Source: Mycolicibacter kumamotonensis
Lineage (GTDB): Bacteria > Actinomycetota > Actinomycetes > Mycobacteriales > Mycobacteriaceae
NCBI RefSeq assembly: GCF_002086285.1
Contig: NZ_MVHU01000041.1
Span: 1-34,195, forward strand
Reading direction: 5' to 3'
Length of the DNA: 34,195 nt
Under the pieces are notes generated by a model, which had not been told where the DNA came from, did not search any database, and was given only the letters and a program-made list of their open reading frames with translations. This document shows, one piece after another, positions 1 to 7,945 of this stretch; the stretch's first letter is position 1; every line of letters begins with the position of its first letter. The position numbers were made by a program, and so were the translations under genes.

Positions 1-440
1 GAAGATCATCCTCGGGAAGGTGCGCCCTTTCCTACGCCACCTCACCGAGGCTCATCCACAGGTTCTGATCATTGCTCGATGCGCCACTCTCGCAGCATCT
101 CATCCACTGAGATCCCTTGCCGCACGCGTGCAGCGCCGATAGCAGCCGGCTCGTCGCATTTGACGCCATCGATCACCGCACACGCACCGTTGCCAGAGCG
201 CAGGCAGCATTCGATCGAACGGGCGAGGTCACGTTCCAGGACCGTCGGTTCCAGCGCCGAATACACCGGTAGCTCGCCCACGATCGCTTCGCGGGTCATT
301 GCGGCGACATCGGGAACACGGCGCAGCAGTGCATCGACCAGCGGTGCCGGGCAATCCGCGGACAGTGTCAGCGGGTTGCAGTCCGAACCGCCGGTCGTCC
401 CATTCAGGGCCGCCCCATCGACGACAAGATGGCCGCTCAC
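1..440 (-). pseudogene. PucR/CdaR-type regulator N-terminal region, frameshifted and interrupted
   Basis: The intact part reads GTG (438-440) to TGA (69-71), 123 aa, with a good ribosome binding site (GGAGG, 8 nt upstream). Residues about 35-120 resemble the N-terminal region of mycobacterial PucR-family regulators: an LLRRVPDVA segment, an acidic middle, and the ending ISVDEMLREWRI just before the stop. After the stop the typical continuation is found in another frame: NLWMSLGEVA, then an in-frame TAG, then ERAHLPEDDL running off the window edge. Homologues read roughly LW-x-x-L-x-x-VA-x-ERxxLP here. So there is one frameshift plus one stop, which argues for a decayed gene rather than a short protein. 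The C-terminal helix-turn-helix would lie outside the window. A sequencing error could explain one lesion, hardly both. Bases 441-660 upstream hold no gene that I can support. Confidence 0.6.
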
Positions 441-660
441 GAGGACGCCTCCGTGATAGATGCGCCTCGGTATGCACCCCCTCCGGGGCTGTGAGCAGCC
501 GAAGGTCTACTTACCGGAAACTTGTCCACCGATCTCCCCCATCGCTTAGACCTTGATCCGGCTCTAAAGCCTACGTCCCCCGGCGTCTCGTCATAGGTGC
601 CCGGCGACCAAAGGTGGGACGGATCTTCGTCTCCACGACACAAGTCGACCCCGGCTCGGT

Positions 661-1608
661 CTACCTGATCGTCGCTGCGAGATCACCCGACATGGCCCCC
701 AGCTGCGGACCCCAAGTCGACCAGTCGTGTTCCCCCTGCAGCGGGATGTCGAAGTGGCCGTTTGCCCCACCGACCGTGCGGTAATGCTGATAGAAAGCGC
801 GGTTGCTGCCTTGGGCCACGTCGCAGAAACCGATCATCGCAGGCGGGTCACTGCAGGTCGGCGTGGACGGGCTGTATACCCATAGCCGGGTGTTGTTCGC
901 CGACAGCGCTGCCACATGCACGTCCGGGTCGTGCCATTTCCAGCGGCCGAACTGGGCGGGACCCCACATGTGCTGGGTGTCGACGCCACCAAACTGCGCC
1001 ATCCCCGCGGTGATGGCTCCGTTGACATCGGATCTCGACGGTGTCAGGAAACCTGACAGCGACCCCGCGTACCGGTAGCGCTCCGGGTGCGACCCGGCCA
1101 GCGCCAACGCGGCGGTTCCCCCCTGCGCGGCGCCGACGATGCCGTGCCCGCCGGGCGCCAATCCCCGGTTGGCCGCCAGCCAGTCCGGCAGTTCCTGCAC
1201 GAGGAACGTCTCCCACTGGCGACCGCCGTCCTGCTCCCAATTGGTGTACATGCTCCACGCACCGCCGGCGGGAGCGGCCACCGAAATGCCCTTCCCCGCC
1301 AGCCGGTCCATCGCCCCGCCGGCCGTCACCCAGTTGCTGACCTCGGGACCGGCATTGAATGCGTCCAGCAGAACCACCGCGTGTGGTCCGCCCGGCAGGA
1401 AAGTCACCGGGATGTCGCGGCCCATCGCCGCCGACGGCACCATCAGCTCCTCGACGCCCGCGGCCCGCGCCGGTGTGAAACCGGCCGACCACAGCCCGGC
1501 GAGCAAGACCAAGGCGGCCAGCACAGCGGGGTACCTCCGGCGGCCGCCCGTCTGCTCACCGTCGGCCGTCTGCCCCGCTACCCCATCACTGCGAGCTGAA
1601 CTACCCAT
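661..1608 (-). CDS. MPT51/FbpD-like secreted protein, non-catalytic antigen 85 relative
   Basis: An alpha/beta-hydrolase-fold exported protein of 315 aa. Signal peptide: basic GRRRY at 22-26, hydrophobic stretch 28-43, likely cleavage after ARA (47-49). The mature part matches MPT51 closely: ELMVPSAAMGRDIPV, LLDAFNAGPEVSNWV, MYTNWEQDGG, and GRWKWHDPDVH. Antigen 85 mycolyltransferases have a serine in the nucleophile elbow; here it reads GAAQGG (159-164), as in MPT51, so mycolyl transfer is not expected and a binding role (matrix or lipid) is more likely. The start is the ATG at 1606-1608, which has AAAGGGGA just upstream; an in-frame start 39 codons earlier lacks a signal-peptide-like beginning. 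It is the last gene of the mce operon, 59 nt after the CAP gene. A paralogue of the standard MPT51 (Rv3803c) rather than the core copy is likely from the location. Confidence 0.88.
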   Translation of the reverse strand: MGSSARSDGVAGQTADGEQTGGRRRYPAVLAALVLLAGLWSAGFTPARAAGVEELMVPSAAMGRDIPVTFLPGGPHAVVLLDAFNAGPEVSNWVTAGGAMDRLAGKGISVAAPAGGAWSMYTNWEQDGGRQWETFLVQELPDWLAANRGLAPGGHGIVGAAQGGTAALALAGSHPERYRYAGSLSGFLTPSRSDVNGAITAGMAQFGGVDTQHMWGPAQFGRWKWHDPDVHVAALSANNTRLWVYSPSTPTCSDPPAMIGFCDVAQGSNRAFYQHYRTVGGANGHFDIPLQGEHDWSTWGPQLGAMSGDLAATIR

Positions 1609-1667
1609 GCGACATCCCCTTTCGACCTCTTCCGCGCCCGCCGCAACCCAGCAATGCGATCTGCGCC

Positions 1668-2324
1668 TCAGCGCGGTTCCTGCCCCGGCGGTGGGTACAC
1701 ACCGCGCAGAATCCATGCCCACCACCTGTTGCCGAACTCGAGCTCATCGCTCATGTCGTAGTCAGGGGAGGGATCGAGCGGCACATTCTGCCCGGTGGTG
1801 TCCATCGGGTCCGCCGGCTGCCCGTACACCGCGACGACAACCGTCCGGTCTATCCGGTTCTCCGTCCACACACCCATCTGACTGTTGGCGCAGTCGGCCA
1901 TGATGGCTAACGCGGCCGGATCGTTGTACCAGCGGTTGATCAGTTCGACGCCGCTGATCGCGATCGCCGGATGCACAGCGACCGTCTCGCTCACCTTGCC
2001 CCGGTAGCCCGCCGCCTCGCCGCGTTCCTGCGGATTCGAGCCGTCGGACCCGATGTCGGAGTCCAGGCCCCGATTGTCGATGAGATCCCTGGCGTGCCGT
2101 TGGGCGGCCAGTATCAGGCGGCCATCGGGGCGCACGTCATTTCGGCACCCGGATCTGTTGTGCTGGATCGTGAACACGTTCGCGATGACGCTGTCGTTCA
2201 TCCGCTTGTTGTTCGCGATGAGAATGTTGACGTCGTTGTCCGCCGCCGCGACTCCCGTGCCGCCGAGCACCGCAGCGAGCCCGAGCAACGCAAGCGCCGG
2301 CCGCAACTTCAGCTGATGACCCAT
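1668..2324 (-). CDS. Secreted CAP-domain (SCP/PR-1-like) protein
   Basis: 218 aa. N-terminal signal peptide: KLRP then the hydrophobic ALALLGLAAVLGGTGVAAA, cleavage near ADN. The rest is a CAP domain: NVFTIQHNRSGC, LILAAQRHARDLIDN, a GSDGSNPQERGEAAGY loop, SETVAVHPAIAISGVELINRWYN, and the terminal strand TVVVAVYGQP. Cysteines near residues 65 and 146 may form a disulphide. CAP proteins are extracellular, often lipid- or metal-binding; the substrate cannot be read here. The start chosen is ATG 2322-2324, with AAGGAG 9 nt upstream; ATG 2331-2333 is too close to that site. It begins 17 nt after the DUF732 stop, its ribosome binding site lying at the end of that gene, so it is co-transcribed with the mce genes. 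Confidence 0.85.
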   Translation of the reverse strand: MGHQLKLRPALALLGLAAVLGGTGVAAADNDVNILIANNKRMNDSVIANVFTIQHNRSGCRNDVRPDGRLILAAQRHARDLIDNRGLDSDIGSDGSNPQERGEAAGYRGKVSETVAVHPAIAISGVELINRWYNDPAALAIMADCANSQMGVWTENRIDRTVVVAVYGQPADPMDTTGQNVPLDPSPDYDMSDELEFGNRWWAWILRGVYPPPGQEPR

Positions 2325-2341
2325 CTGACCCATCTCCTTGA

Positions 2342-2752
2342 TCACGGCCCGACGGGCGCCGGCCGATAATGTGCGGCCGACCGTCGAAGCTGCCAAATCT
2401 GTTCGGGGCACAATTCATTCGCCGCGCGATCGATGAGATATGACGCCTGATAATCATCGGTGGTGTTGAAGTCGTTCTGGACTTCGCCGATCATTACCGG
2501 ATAGGGCCGTCCGGACGCTATTTTCTCGCATAGCGCCTCCCCGTATGCCAACGCCGCCTCGGAGTTCGGAAAGTTGTAGCCGGGCCGCGCCGTGACTTGA
2601 ATGAGAAATGCCATTTTCTTGTCCCATTCGACGTCGGCGACACCGGCCGGGGCCCAGACGCCCGCGAGACACAGACCCGCGGCAACCAACCCGAGAAGCC
2701 ACCCCGGCTTCGAATACGGGCCGCATTGCCCGCGCGCAGCTGGATCGCTCAC
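2342..2752 (-). CDS. DUF732 small exported protein
   Basis: 136 aa, GTG start at 2750-2752 with GAGG 7 nt upstream. A signal peptide or anchor covers residues about 17-39 (WLLGLVAAGLCLAGVWAPAGVA). The mature part has the features of the mycobacterial DUF732 helical domain: FLIQVTARPGYNF, AALAYGEALCEKIASG, and YLIDRAANELCPEQIWQL, with two cysteines in the second and last helices that may pair. Members are small secreted proteins of unknown function, very numerous in mycobacteria. It lies 16 nt after the second Mce-associated gene and 17 nt before the CAP gene, so it belongs to the same transcript. The family call is from motif memory; the function is unknown. Confidence 0.8.
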   Translation of the reverse strand: MSDPAARGQCGPYSKPGWLLGLVAAGLCLAGVWAPAGVADVEWDKKMAFLIQVTARPGYNFPNSEAALAYGEALCEKIASGRPYPVMIGEVQNDFNTTDDYQASYLIDRAANELCPEQIWQLRRSAAHYRPAPVGP

Positions 2753-2768
2753 CGTCAGCCTCGATTCA

Positions 2769-3446
2769 TCAGATCGGTTCGAATGCGGAGATCAGCCAGT
2801 GCCCGTCGACCTTCTCGAGCGTGACCCTGACGATGGACGCCGTGTCCGTCGGCGCCTCCGTGTCGACGACCGCAGCCTGATTCACGAACACCAGGACAAC
2901 GGCGTGCTTGGGAGTCGCCGAGACCGAAGCTGCAGCCGGGACGGTCGCGACGGTCGAGATGTGCTTCTTCTCCGAACCCGGGATGACGACGTCGTGGACG
3001 AGTTCTCGGAACGAGTCCCGGAACGAACCCGTCAGCCGTTCCTCTGCCGCCTTGAGCTGATCCGCGACGGTCGACGCCTGATAGGACAGCATCGCCTCGG
3101 TCGATTCCGTCGCGGCGCGAACCGACTCCGCGCGTGCGGCGTCGACCGCGCGCGCCTGAGCGTCGAGCCACGCCATGACCCCCGCTGCGATCGCCAGCAG
3201 CAGCAGGATTCCCGGGAGGGTCCACCGGGCCACAACGCCCCGCCAGGACCGCGGTCGGCGCCCGGCCCCCGGGCCCGCCTCGGGATCTGTTGTCTCCGTC
3301 GACACCTCCGATGACATCTCCTCGTGGGATGCGTCGTCCGCCGAAGGCACCTCGCCCGCGGCGGTCTCCGCAGTCGTGTCACCCGACGCGTCCTCCCGGT
3401 CCGCATCGGACACGACATCGTCCACTACTTGCGTTGCGTCTGTCAT
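2769..3446 (-). CDS. Mce-associated membrane protein (second)
   Basis: 225 aa with the usual Mce-associated protein layout: an acidic, threonine/alanine-rich cytoplasmic segment (1-65), a basic patch GRRPRSWRG (62-70), a single membrane helix (about 76-94, LPGILLLLAIAAGVMAWL), and an extracytoplasmic domain of the nuclear-transport-factor-2-like type ending VDGHWLISAFEPI. In studied mce operons such proteins support complex stability (OmamA-like role); that is family knowledge, not shown here. The start is set at ATG 3444-3446 with GGGAG upstream; an ATG five codons earlier (3459-3461) has AGGTGA very close to it and cannot be excluded. It follows the first Mce-associated gene by about 50 nt and precedes the DUF732 gene by 16 nt. 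Confidence 0.85.
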   Translation of the reverse strand: MTDATQVVDDVVSDADREDASGDTTAETAAGEVPSADDASHEEMSSEVSTETTDPEAGPGAGRRPRSWRGVVARWTLPGILLLLAIAAGVMAWLDAQARAVDAARAESVRAATESTEAMLSYQASTVADQLKAAEERLTGSFRDSFRELVHDVVIPGSEKKHISTVATVPAAASVSATPKHAVVLVFVNQAAVVDTEAPTDTASIVRVTLEKVDGHWLISAFEPI

Positions 3447-3494
3447 CGAATCCACTCCCATGACTCACCTGATCTGATGCCGGGCGCCGGTCGA

Positions 3495-4049
3495 TTATGG
3501 GACGAAGGCGACATCGGACACCTTGACCTCTCCCCCGACCCGACTCACCGAAACGCGCATCCGCCATGTCCGCGGTGTCTTGTCTTTCGATCCCAGGTTC
3601 GTCGTCTCGACGTTCACCCCGACAAGCACAGTCGCTCCGTCCGCATCGATGGATTCGATACCCGCTTCGGTCACGGTTCCCACCGACTTCGCCTGCGCTT
3701 TCTGGACTACCTCCAGGAAGGCGTTGGAACGGTTCTTGAAATCGTCGTAGAACCCGCCCGTCGATGAATCGAGGACACGTTGGATATCCGCCTCGGCGTG
3801 CTCATAGTCGATCGTGGTCAGATTCAACGCACCTTGCCGTCCCACCTGGAGATACTCCGCGCGTTCGGCATCGTCTCGGTGGTAGCCGTGGAGTCGGATT
3901 CCCAGCCAGCCGACCAGGCCCCCCAGCGCCACCATTGCGATCAGACCGATTACCACCGTTTTGTTGGGTCGCCGGCGATTCCGGGCCACCGTCTCGCCGG
4001 CGGCCGTTTCCTCCGGCGCCGCCACCGCCGTCTCGGCACCCGCGGTCAC
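3495..4049 (-). CDS. Mce-associated membrane protein (first)
   Basis: 184 aa. The GTG start (4047-4049) overlaps the mceF stop in a GTGA junction, which sets the start and indicates translational coupling. An alanine/threonine/glutamate-rich head (1-22) and a basic RNRRRPNK patch precede one membrane helix (about 31-53). The outer domain contains REDDAERAEYLQ-like helices (HRDDAERAEYLQVGRQGALNL), the STGGFYDDF segment typical of Mce-associated proteins, and a beta-rich end (TWRMRVSVSRVGGEVKVSDVAFVP). Probably anchors in the membrane and works with the Mce proteins of this operon. Reading further upstream in the same frame only adds antisense-like sequence inside mceF. Confidence 0.88.
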   Translation of the reverse strand: MTAGAETAVAAPEETAAGETVARNRRRPNKTVVIGLIAMVALGGLVGWLGIRLHGYHRDDAERAEYLQVGRQGALNLTTIDYEHAEADIQRVLDSSTGGFYDDFKNRSNAFLEVVQKAQAKSVGTVTEAGIESIDADGATVLVGVNVETTNLGSKDKTPRTWRMRVSVSRVGGEVKVSDVAFVP

Positions 4050-5464
4050 TGCAGACCTGCCTGCGGTACCAGCATGGATTCCAGCGACTGCCCCTGCTGC
4101 GCCCCCTTGCCGAGGTTCGACTGGCGGCGCATCACCCCGTCGGGTCCCACGTAGGTGCCAGTGGCCGGGTTGTATTCGGCCACGCCTACCACCCCCGGAG
4201 GAAATTGGGGGATGTCCTGCCCGGTGATCGTCGCATTCGGATCTCCCTTCCAGTTGAATCCATCGTTGAGGGGGACGTACTCCTCGTCGCTCTCGCACAT
4301 CGCAACCGTCGGCGCACGCTTTCCTGGACGTGTCTCGCACGGGAGATTGCGCGCGCCGCGGACATTAAACATCGCGTCCTGCGGTATGCGGCAATACAAT
4401 TCGCCTTCCGGCCGGTCCGGATAATCCTCGTGCGCGCCCACCCGTGCTTGCTGCGCCGGGAGGTAACCGGTCATACACGGCGGCGGGAGATTCACGTTGA
4501 GGTTGAAGCTGAGATACGCCCCGCGCATCCCCTGCTTGGTGTTGTGCGCCGCAGTCCCGGCGGCCTGCAGGACCTCGACGAGAGACGGCACCAGCACCAG
4601 CACCTGCTCCAGCCCCGCGGAGTAGGTGACCCCCACATCGGCCACACTCACCAGGTTCGTCAGGAGGATCGGCAGGGTGGGCTGCAGGCGGTCGAACAGC
4701 TCGCGTGCCTGCGCCGACGAACCCGGCCCGTTCTTGACCAGCGACACGAGCTCGGAATCACGTGACTTCAACTGCTCCGAGACACTGGCGATACTCGCGG
4801 CCCAACGCTGGATTTCATCGGACGTGTCGACCTGCGACTGCATCAGGGGTCGCGAGTTGTCGATCAGGTTGGTGATCGAATCCAGGTTGGTGCGGGCGTC
4901 TATCGCCAGCTTGGTGGAGCCCTTGACCAGCCGGGCGAGCTCCGGTCCAAGACCTCCGAATGCGGCGTAGGACTCATCGACGACCGTCCGGAGATTGTCC
5001 CGCGGAATCGCCATCAGCCCCTTGTCGGTGGCGTCGAGCAGTTTGCTGATATCCGGTGGTATCGAGGTGCGATCCGCTCCGATGACGTCGCCGTTCCGCA
5101 GCGTGGGGCCATCGCCGCTGCGCGGCACCAACTCGACGTACTGCTCGCCGATCGCGCTCTCGCTGTGGACGTGGGCATCCAGGTCTTTGGGTATCGGCAC
5201 AGCGGAATCCAGTGCCAGGACCGCCGCAACACCCCGCGGCGTCAACGTGACGTCCTTGATGCGACCGACCTCGACACCGCGGTACGTCACGTTCCCGGTC
5301 GGGTACAGGCCGGCGGCGTTCGCCAACTCGACGGTCACCCGGTAATGCCCGATGCCGAACAGCATCTCCGGCAACCGCAGGTAACCGAAGCCCATTATCG
5401 AACCGCCGACCACACTGATCACCGCGAACACGGCCAGCTGCACCCGGATCCTCTTGGAAAGCAA
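4046..5464 (-). CDS. mceF: MceF, Mce-family substrate-binding protein
   Basis: 472 aa. N-terminal membrane helix (about 8-30, VQLAVFAVISVVGGSIMGFGYL), then the MCE/MlaD domain: YRVTVELANAAGLYPTGNVTYRGVEVGRI, HVHSESAIGEQYVELVPR. A long helical region (about 130-330) follows, as in other MceF proteins, then a tail rich in proline, cysteine and asparagine. Six different Mce proteins are thought to form a heterohexameric tunnel that carries lipids from the outer envelope to the YrbE permease. The likely start is TTG 5462-5464, one base after the mceE stop (TGACTTG); MLSKRIRVQL matches the usual MceF beginning. Its end overlaps the first Mce-associated gene by 4 nt. Confidence 0.93.
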   Translation of the reverse strand: MLSKRIRVQLAVFAVISVVGGSIMGFGYLRLPEMLFGIGHYRVTVELANAAGLYPTGNVTYRGVEVGRIKDVTLTPRGVAAVLALDSAVPIPKDLDAHVHSESAIGEQYVELVPRSGDGPTLRNGDVIGADRTSIPPDISKLLDATDKGLMAIPRDNLRTVVDESYAAFGGLGPELARLVKGSTKLAIDARTNLDSITNLIDNSRPLMQSQVDTSDEIQRWAASIASVSEQLKSRDSELVSLVKNGPGSSAQARELFDRLQPTLPILLTNLVSVADVGVTYSAGLEQVLVLVPSLVEVLQAAGTAAHNTKQGMRGAYLSFNLNVNLPPPCMTGYLPAQQARVGAHEDYPDRPEGELYCRIPQDAMFNVRGARNLPCETRPGKRAPTVAMCESDEEYVPLNDGFNWKGDPNATITGQDIPQFPPGVVGVAEYNPATGTYVGPDGVMRRQSNLGKGAQQGQSLESMLVPQAGLQ

Positions 5465-5465
5465 G

Positions 5466-6620
5466 TCAGGCCCCCTGATCGGTGCGGTATGGGACGGTGA
5501 GCGGGTTGCCCTGATTGAAATGACCGCCGTTGAGGCACGGGCTGGGGAACTGGCCGATAGTGCGGCCCCACTGCAATTCCAGCTCCGTCAGATCGCACTC
5601 CCACTTCGTCCCCGTGAAAAACGACGCGTCCAAGCGACTCAGGGTCAAGTCGATGATCGCCGTCAGATTCGCGGCGTCGCCCCGAAAGAAGTTCGGGACC
5701 GTATCCAGGAAGAACGGATAGCTCGGGAACAGATGCAGAGAACGCAACAGCGCGGGCCCGGCGTTCGCCAGCGACTCGGCGACCGGGGCGAGGTCGTTGA
5801 GTTCGGCGACCAGGGTCTCCCGCGTCCGACCGATCGAATTCGACCAGGACTCACCGAATTTGCTCAGCTGATCGGCCAGCTCGGTCAGTTTCTCCCGCTC
5901 ATCCTTGAGCACGGTCAGCGCGTCGGGAATCGTCCGCAGCGCCGTGTCGACGACGTCTTTCTGGGTGGCGAACTTATCCACCAGGTTGTTGAAATTGTCG
6001 GTGGCACCGATGATGTCGTCGGTTTGCTTGTTCGTATCGCTCATGAACGTGTCCAGTCGTGCGATGAGGCTACGCAGATCCTGCTCCCTGCCATTGACCG
6101 CGGTGGCGAACGCCTTCGTGATCTCCTCCACGTGCCGGATACCGCCGCCGTTGAGAAATGTGGACACCGCGGCGAGCGTCTGGTCGGTCGTCGGATAGCT
6201 GGCCGCCGACGCCAGTGGGATGATGCCGCCGTCACGGAGCCTGCCTTGCGGGGCCTCGTCTTTGGGCGGCGCGAGTTCGATGTGCAGCGATCCCAGAAGG
6301 CTCGTCTGGCCCAGGCCCGCGGTCGCATTGGCCGGCAATTGAACGTCCCCGTTGAGGCGGATCGTCAACAGCGCATGCCAATCCTGCCGTTCGATACGGG
6401 TGACCGTCCCGACCGTCACATCGCCGACCCGGACCCGCGAGTTCGGTTGCAGATTATTGACGTCGGGCAGCTGTGCGTAAACGGTGTAGGACCCCGGGCC
6501 GCGCCCCTCGGTGCCCGGCATCGGAAGCGTGTTGAGGCCGCGCCACCCACAACCCGACAGCGTCGCCATCAGCAGCGTCGCGAGCACGATCGCCAACCCG
6601 CCGCGACTCGCCGGCCTCAT
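5466..6620 (-). CDS. mceE: MceE, lipoprotein member of the Mce complex (LprK-like)
   Basis: 384 aa. The start ATG (6618-6620) overlaps the mceD stop as ATGA. A lipoprotein signal peptide is clear: basic MRPASRGG, hydrophobic core, and lipobox LSGC with the modified cysteine at residue 24. The MCE domain follows (YTVYAQLPDVNNLQPNSRVRVGDVTVGTVTRI; ATAGLGQTSLLGSLHIELAPP), then a long helical region and a C-terminal segment ending in the YRTDQGA tail. MceE proteins are the lipid-anchored subunit in all actinobacterial mce operons, and would be a substrate of Lgt; an lgt-like gene lies upstream of this operon. An upstream extension of the same frame is a shadow of mceD. Confidence 0.94.
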   Translation of the reverse strand: MRPASRGGLAIVLATLLMATLSGCGWRGLNTLPMPGTEGRGPGSYTVYAQLPDVNNLQPNSRVRVGDVTVGTVTRIERQDWHALLTIRLNGDVQLPANATAGLGQTSLLGSLHIELAPPKDEAPQGRLRDGGIIPLASAASYPTTDQTLAAVSTFLNGGGIRHVEEITKAFATAVNGREQDLRSLIARLDTFMSDTNKQTDDIIGATDNFNNLVDKFATQKDVVDTALRTIPDALTVLKDEREKLTELADQLSKFGESWSNSIGRTRETLVAELNDLAPVAESLANAGPALLRSLHLFPSYPFFLDTVPNFFRGDAANLTAIIDLTLSRLDASFFTGTKWECDLTELELQWGRTIGQFPSPCLNGGHFNQGNPLTVPYRTDQGA

Positions 6621-7945
6621 TGCGCACCGCCGGGAAGCAACAGCCCGGTCAGGCCTGATTCCGGATTGGCCGGCGCCGCATCGACCTGGCCGGGCAGCGC
6701 CGCCCAGAAGTCGCCGGCCGGCGGACCGGACTGCGCGGGCGGAGCCGCTGGCGCCGCCGGCGGGTCCGGTACGTGATCGGGGCGCAGCCAGTCCTCGCTG
6801 AAGGTGATCTCGTTCGGCCGGGCGCTGGCGCCGACGAACAGGTTCTCGCCGAGCGGTAGCCAGTTGTACTGACGGTTCTTGACGATCGGCGCGAGGTACT
6901 GAACACACAGTTTCGCTGCCTGCTCGGAATTGCGGCGCGAGGCCGCCTGGACTGAACCGCAGACGAACGAAATCGGGTCGCTCAGGTTGTTCGGCGACAA
7001 CGCGCCCGTCAACGTCCCCTGGGCCGGCTGGTAGATGTTGAGGAAGTTCTGGGCGGTATTGGGAGCTACATGCAGGAACTGCTTCACGTCACCGATGCTC
7101 TGGCCCAGCGCCTCGGAAATCGAGGCGGTCCTATCCGCCACCGCGCCCAACGGCTCCCGATTCTTGGCCACGAATGCGCCCGCCTTCTCCGCCAAGACAC
7201 TGAGATCCGCGACGGCATTCGCGATCCCCTGCGGGTCGGAGGCCAATGCGGAACTGGCGGTCGCGAGATTCCGATTCAGGTGCCGCAACACGTCGTCGCT
7301 GTCCCGCAGCGCCGTCGTCAGGATCGACAGGTTCTTGACGGTACTGAACACGTCGTCACTGTGATCCCCCAACACGGATATCGCCCGTGACAACTCGACG
7401 ATCGTCTCGTGAATCTCGGGGCCCCTGCCCCGCAGGTTGTCCGCAGCGGTGTCGACGAATTCACCGAGCGTGCTGACACCGCCCGGTGTGACCGGCTGCA
7501 GCGTCTTCGTCAGCCGCTGCAGTTGTTCGCGGAACTGGTCCCATTCCACCGGAACCACGGTGCGCTCCCGGGGTATCACCGAGTTATCGGCCAGCACGGG
7601 ACCCCCGGAATAGGCGGGGGTGAGCTGGATCGCCCGCGCGCTGACCAGTGACGGCGACAAGATGACGGCGTTGACCTCGGCCGGGACGCGATACTTGTTG
7701 TCGAACCAGAAATCGACCTTCACGCGTTCGGGTTCCGGGGTGATCTTGGTGATCTCCCCGACGCGCACCCCCAGGATCCGTATCTCATCGCCGGAGTAGA
7801 TCCCGTTGGCGCTGTCGAAATAGGCCGACGCATGGGTTCGGCCGATCCCATGGTCAGATCCGAACAGCAGCACCGCACCGCCGACCCCGAGGACGGCGAG
7901 AACACCGGCCGCGACCCGCTTGGCGGTCCGTCGCGTGACGCTCAC
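6617..7945 (-). CDS. mceD: MceD, Mce-family protein
   Basis: 442 aa, GTG start (7943-7945) preceded by a strong AGGAGGTG site that lies inside the end of mceC; the start overlaps the mceC stop as GTGA. One N-terminal membrane helix (about 12-28, AGVLAVLGVGGAVLLFG), then the MCE domain: ASAYFDSANGIYSGDEIRILGVRVGEI, DFWFDNKYRVPAEVNAVI, VSARAIQLTPAYSGGP. A helical needle region (about 150-330) is followed by a proline/alanine-rich tail (ppAAPAAPPAQ-type, from about 390). Such a tail is common in MceD and MceC. Component of the predicted hexameric lipid channel. Confidence 0.94.
   Translation of the reverse strand: MSVTRRTAKRVAAGVLAVLGVGGAVLLFGSDHGIGRTHASAYFDSANGIYSGDEIRILGVRVGEITKITPEPERVKVDFWFDNKYRVPAEVNAVILSPSLVSARAIQLTPAYSGGPVLADNSVIPRERTVVPVEWDQFREQLQRLTKTLQPVTPGGVSTLGEFVDTAADNLRGRGPEIHETIVELSRAISVLGDHSDDVFSTVKNLSILTTALRDSDDVLRHLNRNLATASSALASDPQGIANAVADLSVLAEKAGAFVAKNREPLGAVADRTASISEALGQSIGDVKQFLHVAPNTAQNFLNIYQPAQGTLTGALSPNNLSDPISFVCGSVQAASRRNSEQAAKLCVQYLAPIVKNRQYNWLPLGENLFVGASARPNEITFSEDWLRPDHVPDPPAAPAAPPAQSGPPAGDFWAALPGQVDAAPANPESGLTGLLLPGGAQ

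Noticed and set aside
5454..6776. 440-codon plus-strand open frame across mceE
   Set aside because: Gln/Arg-rich shadow of mceE; no start signal or family.
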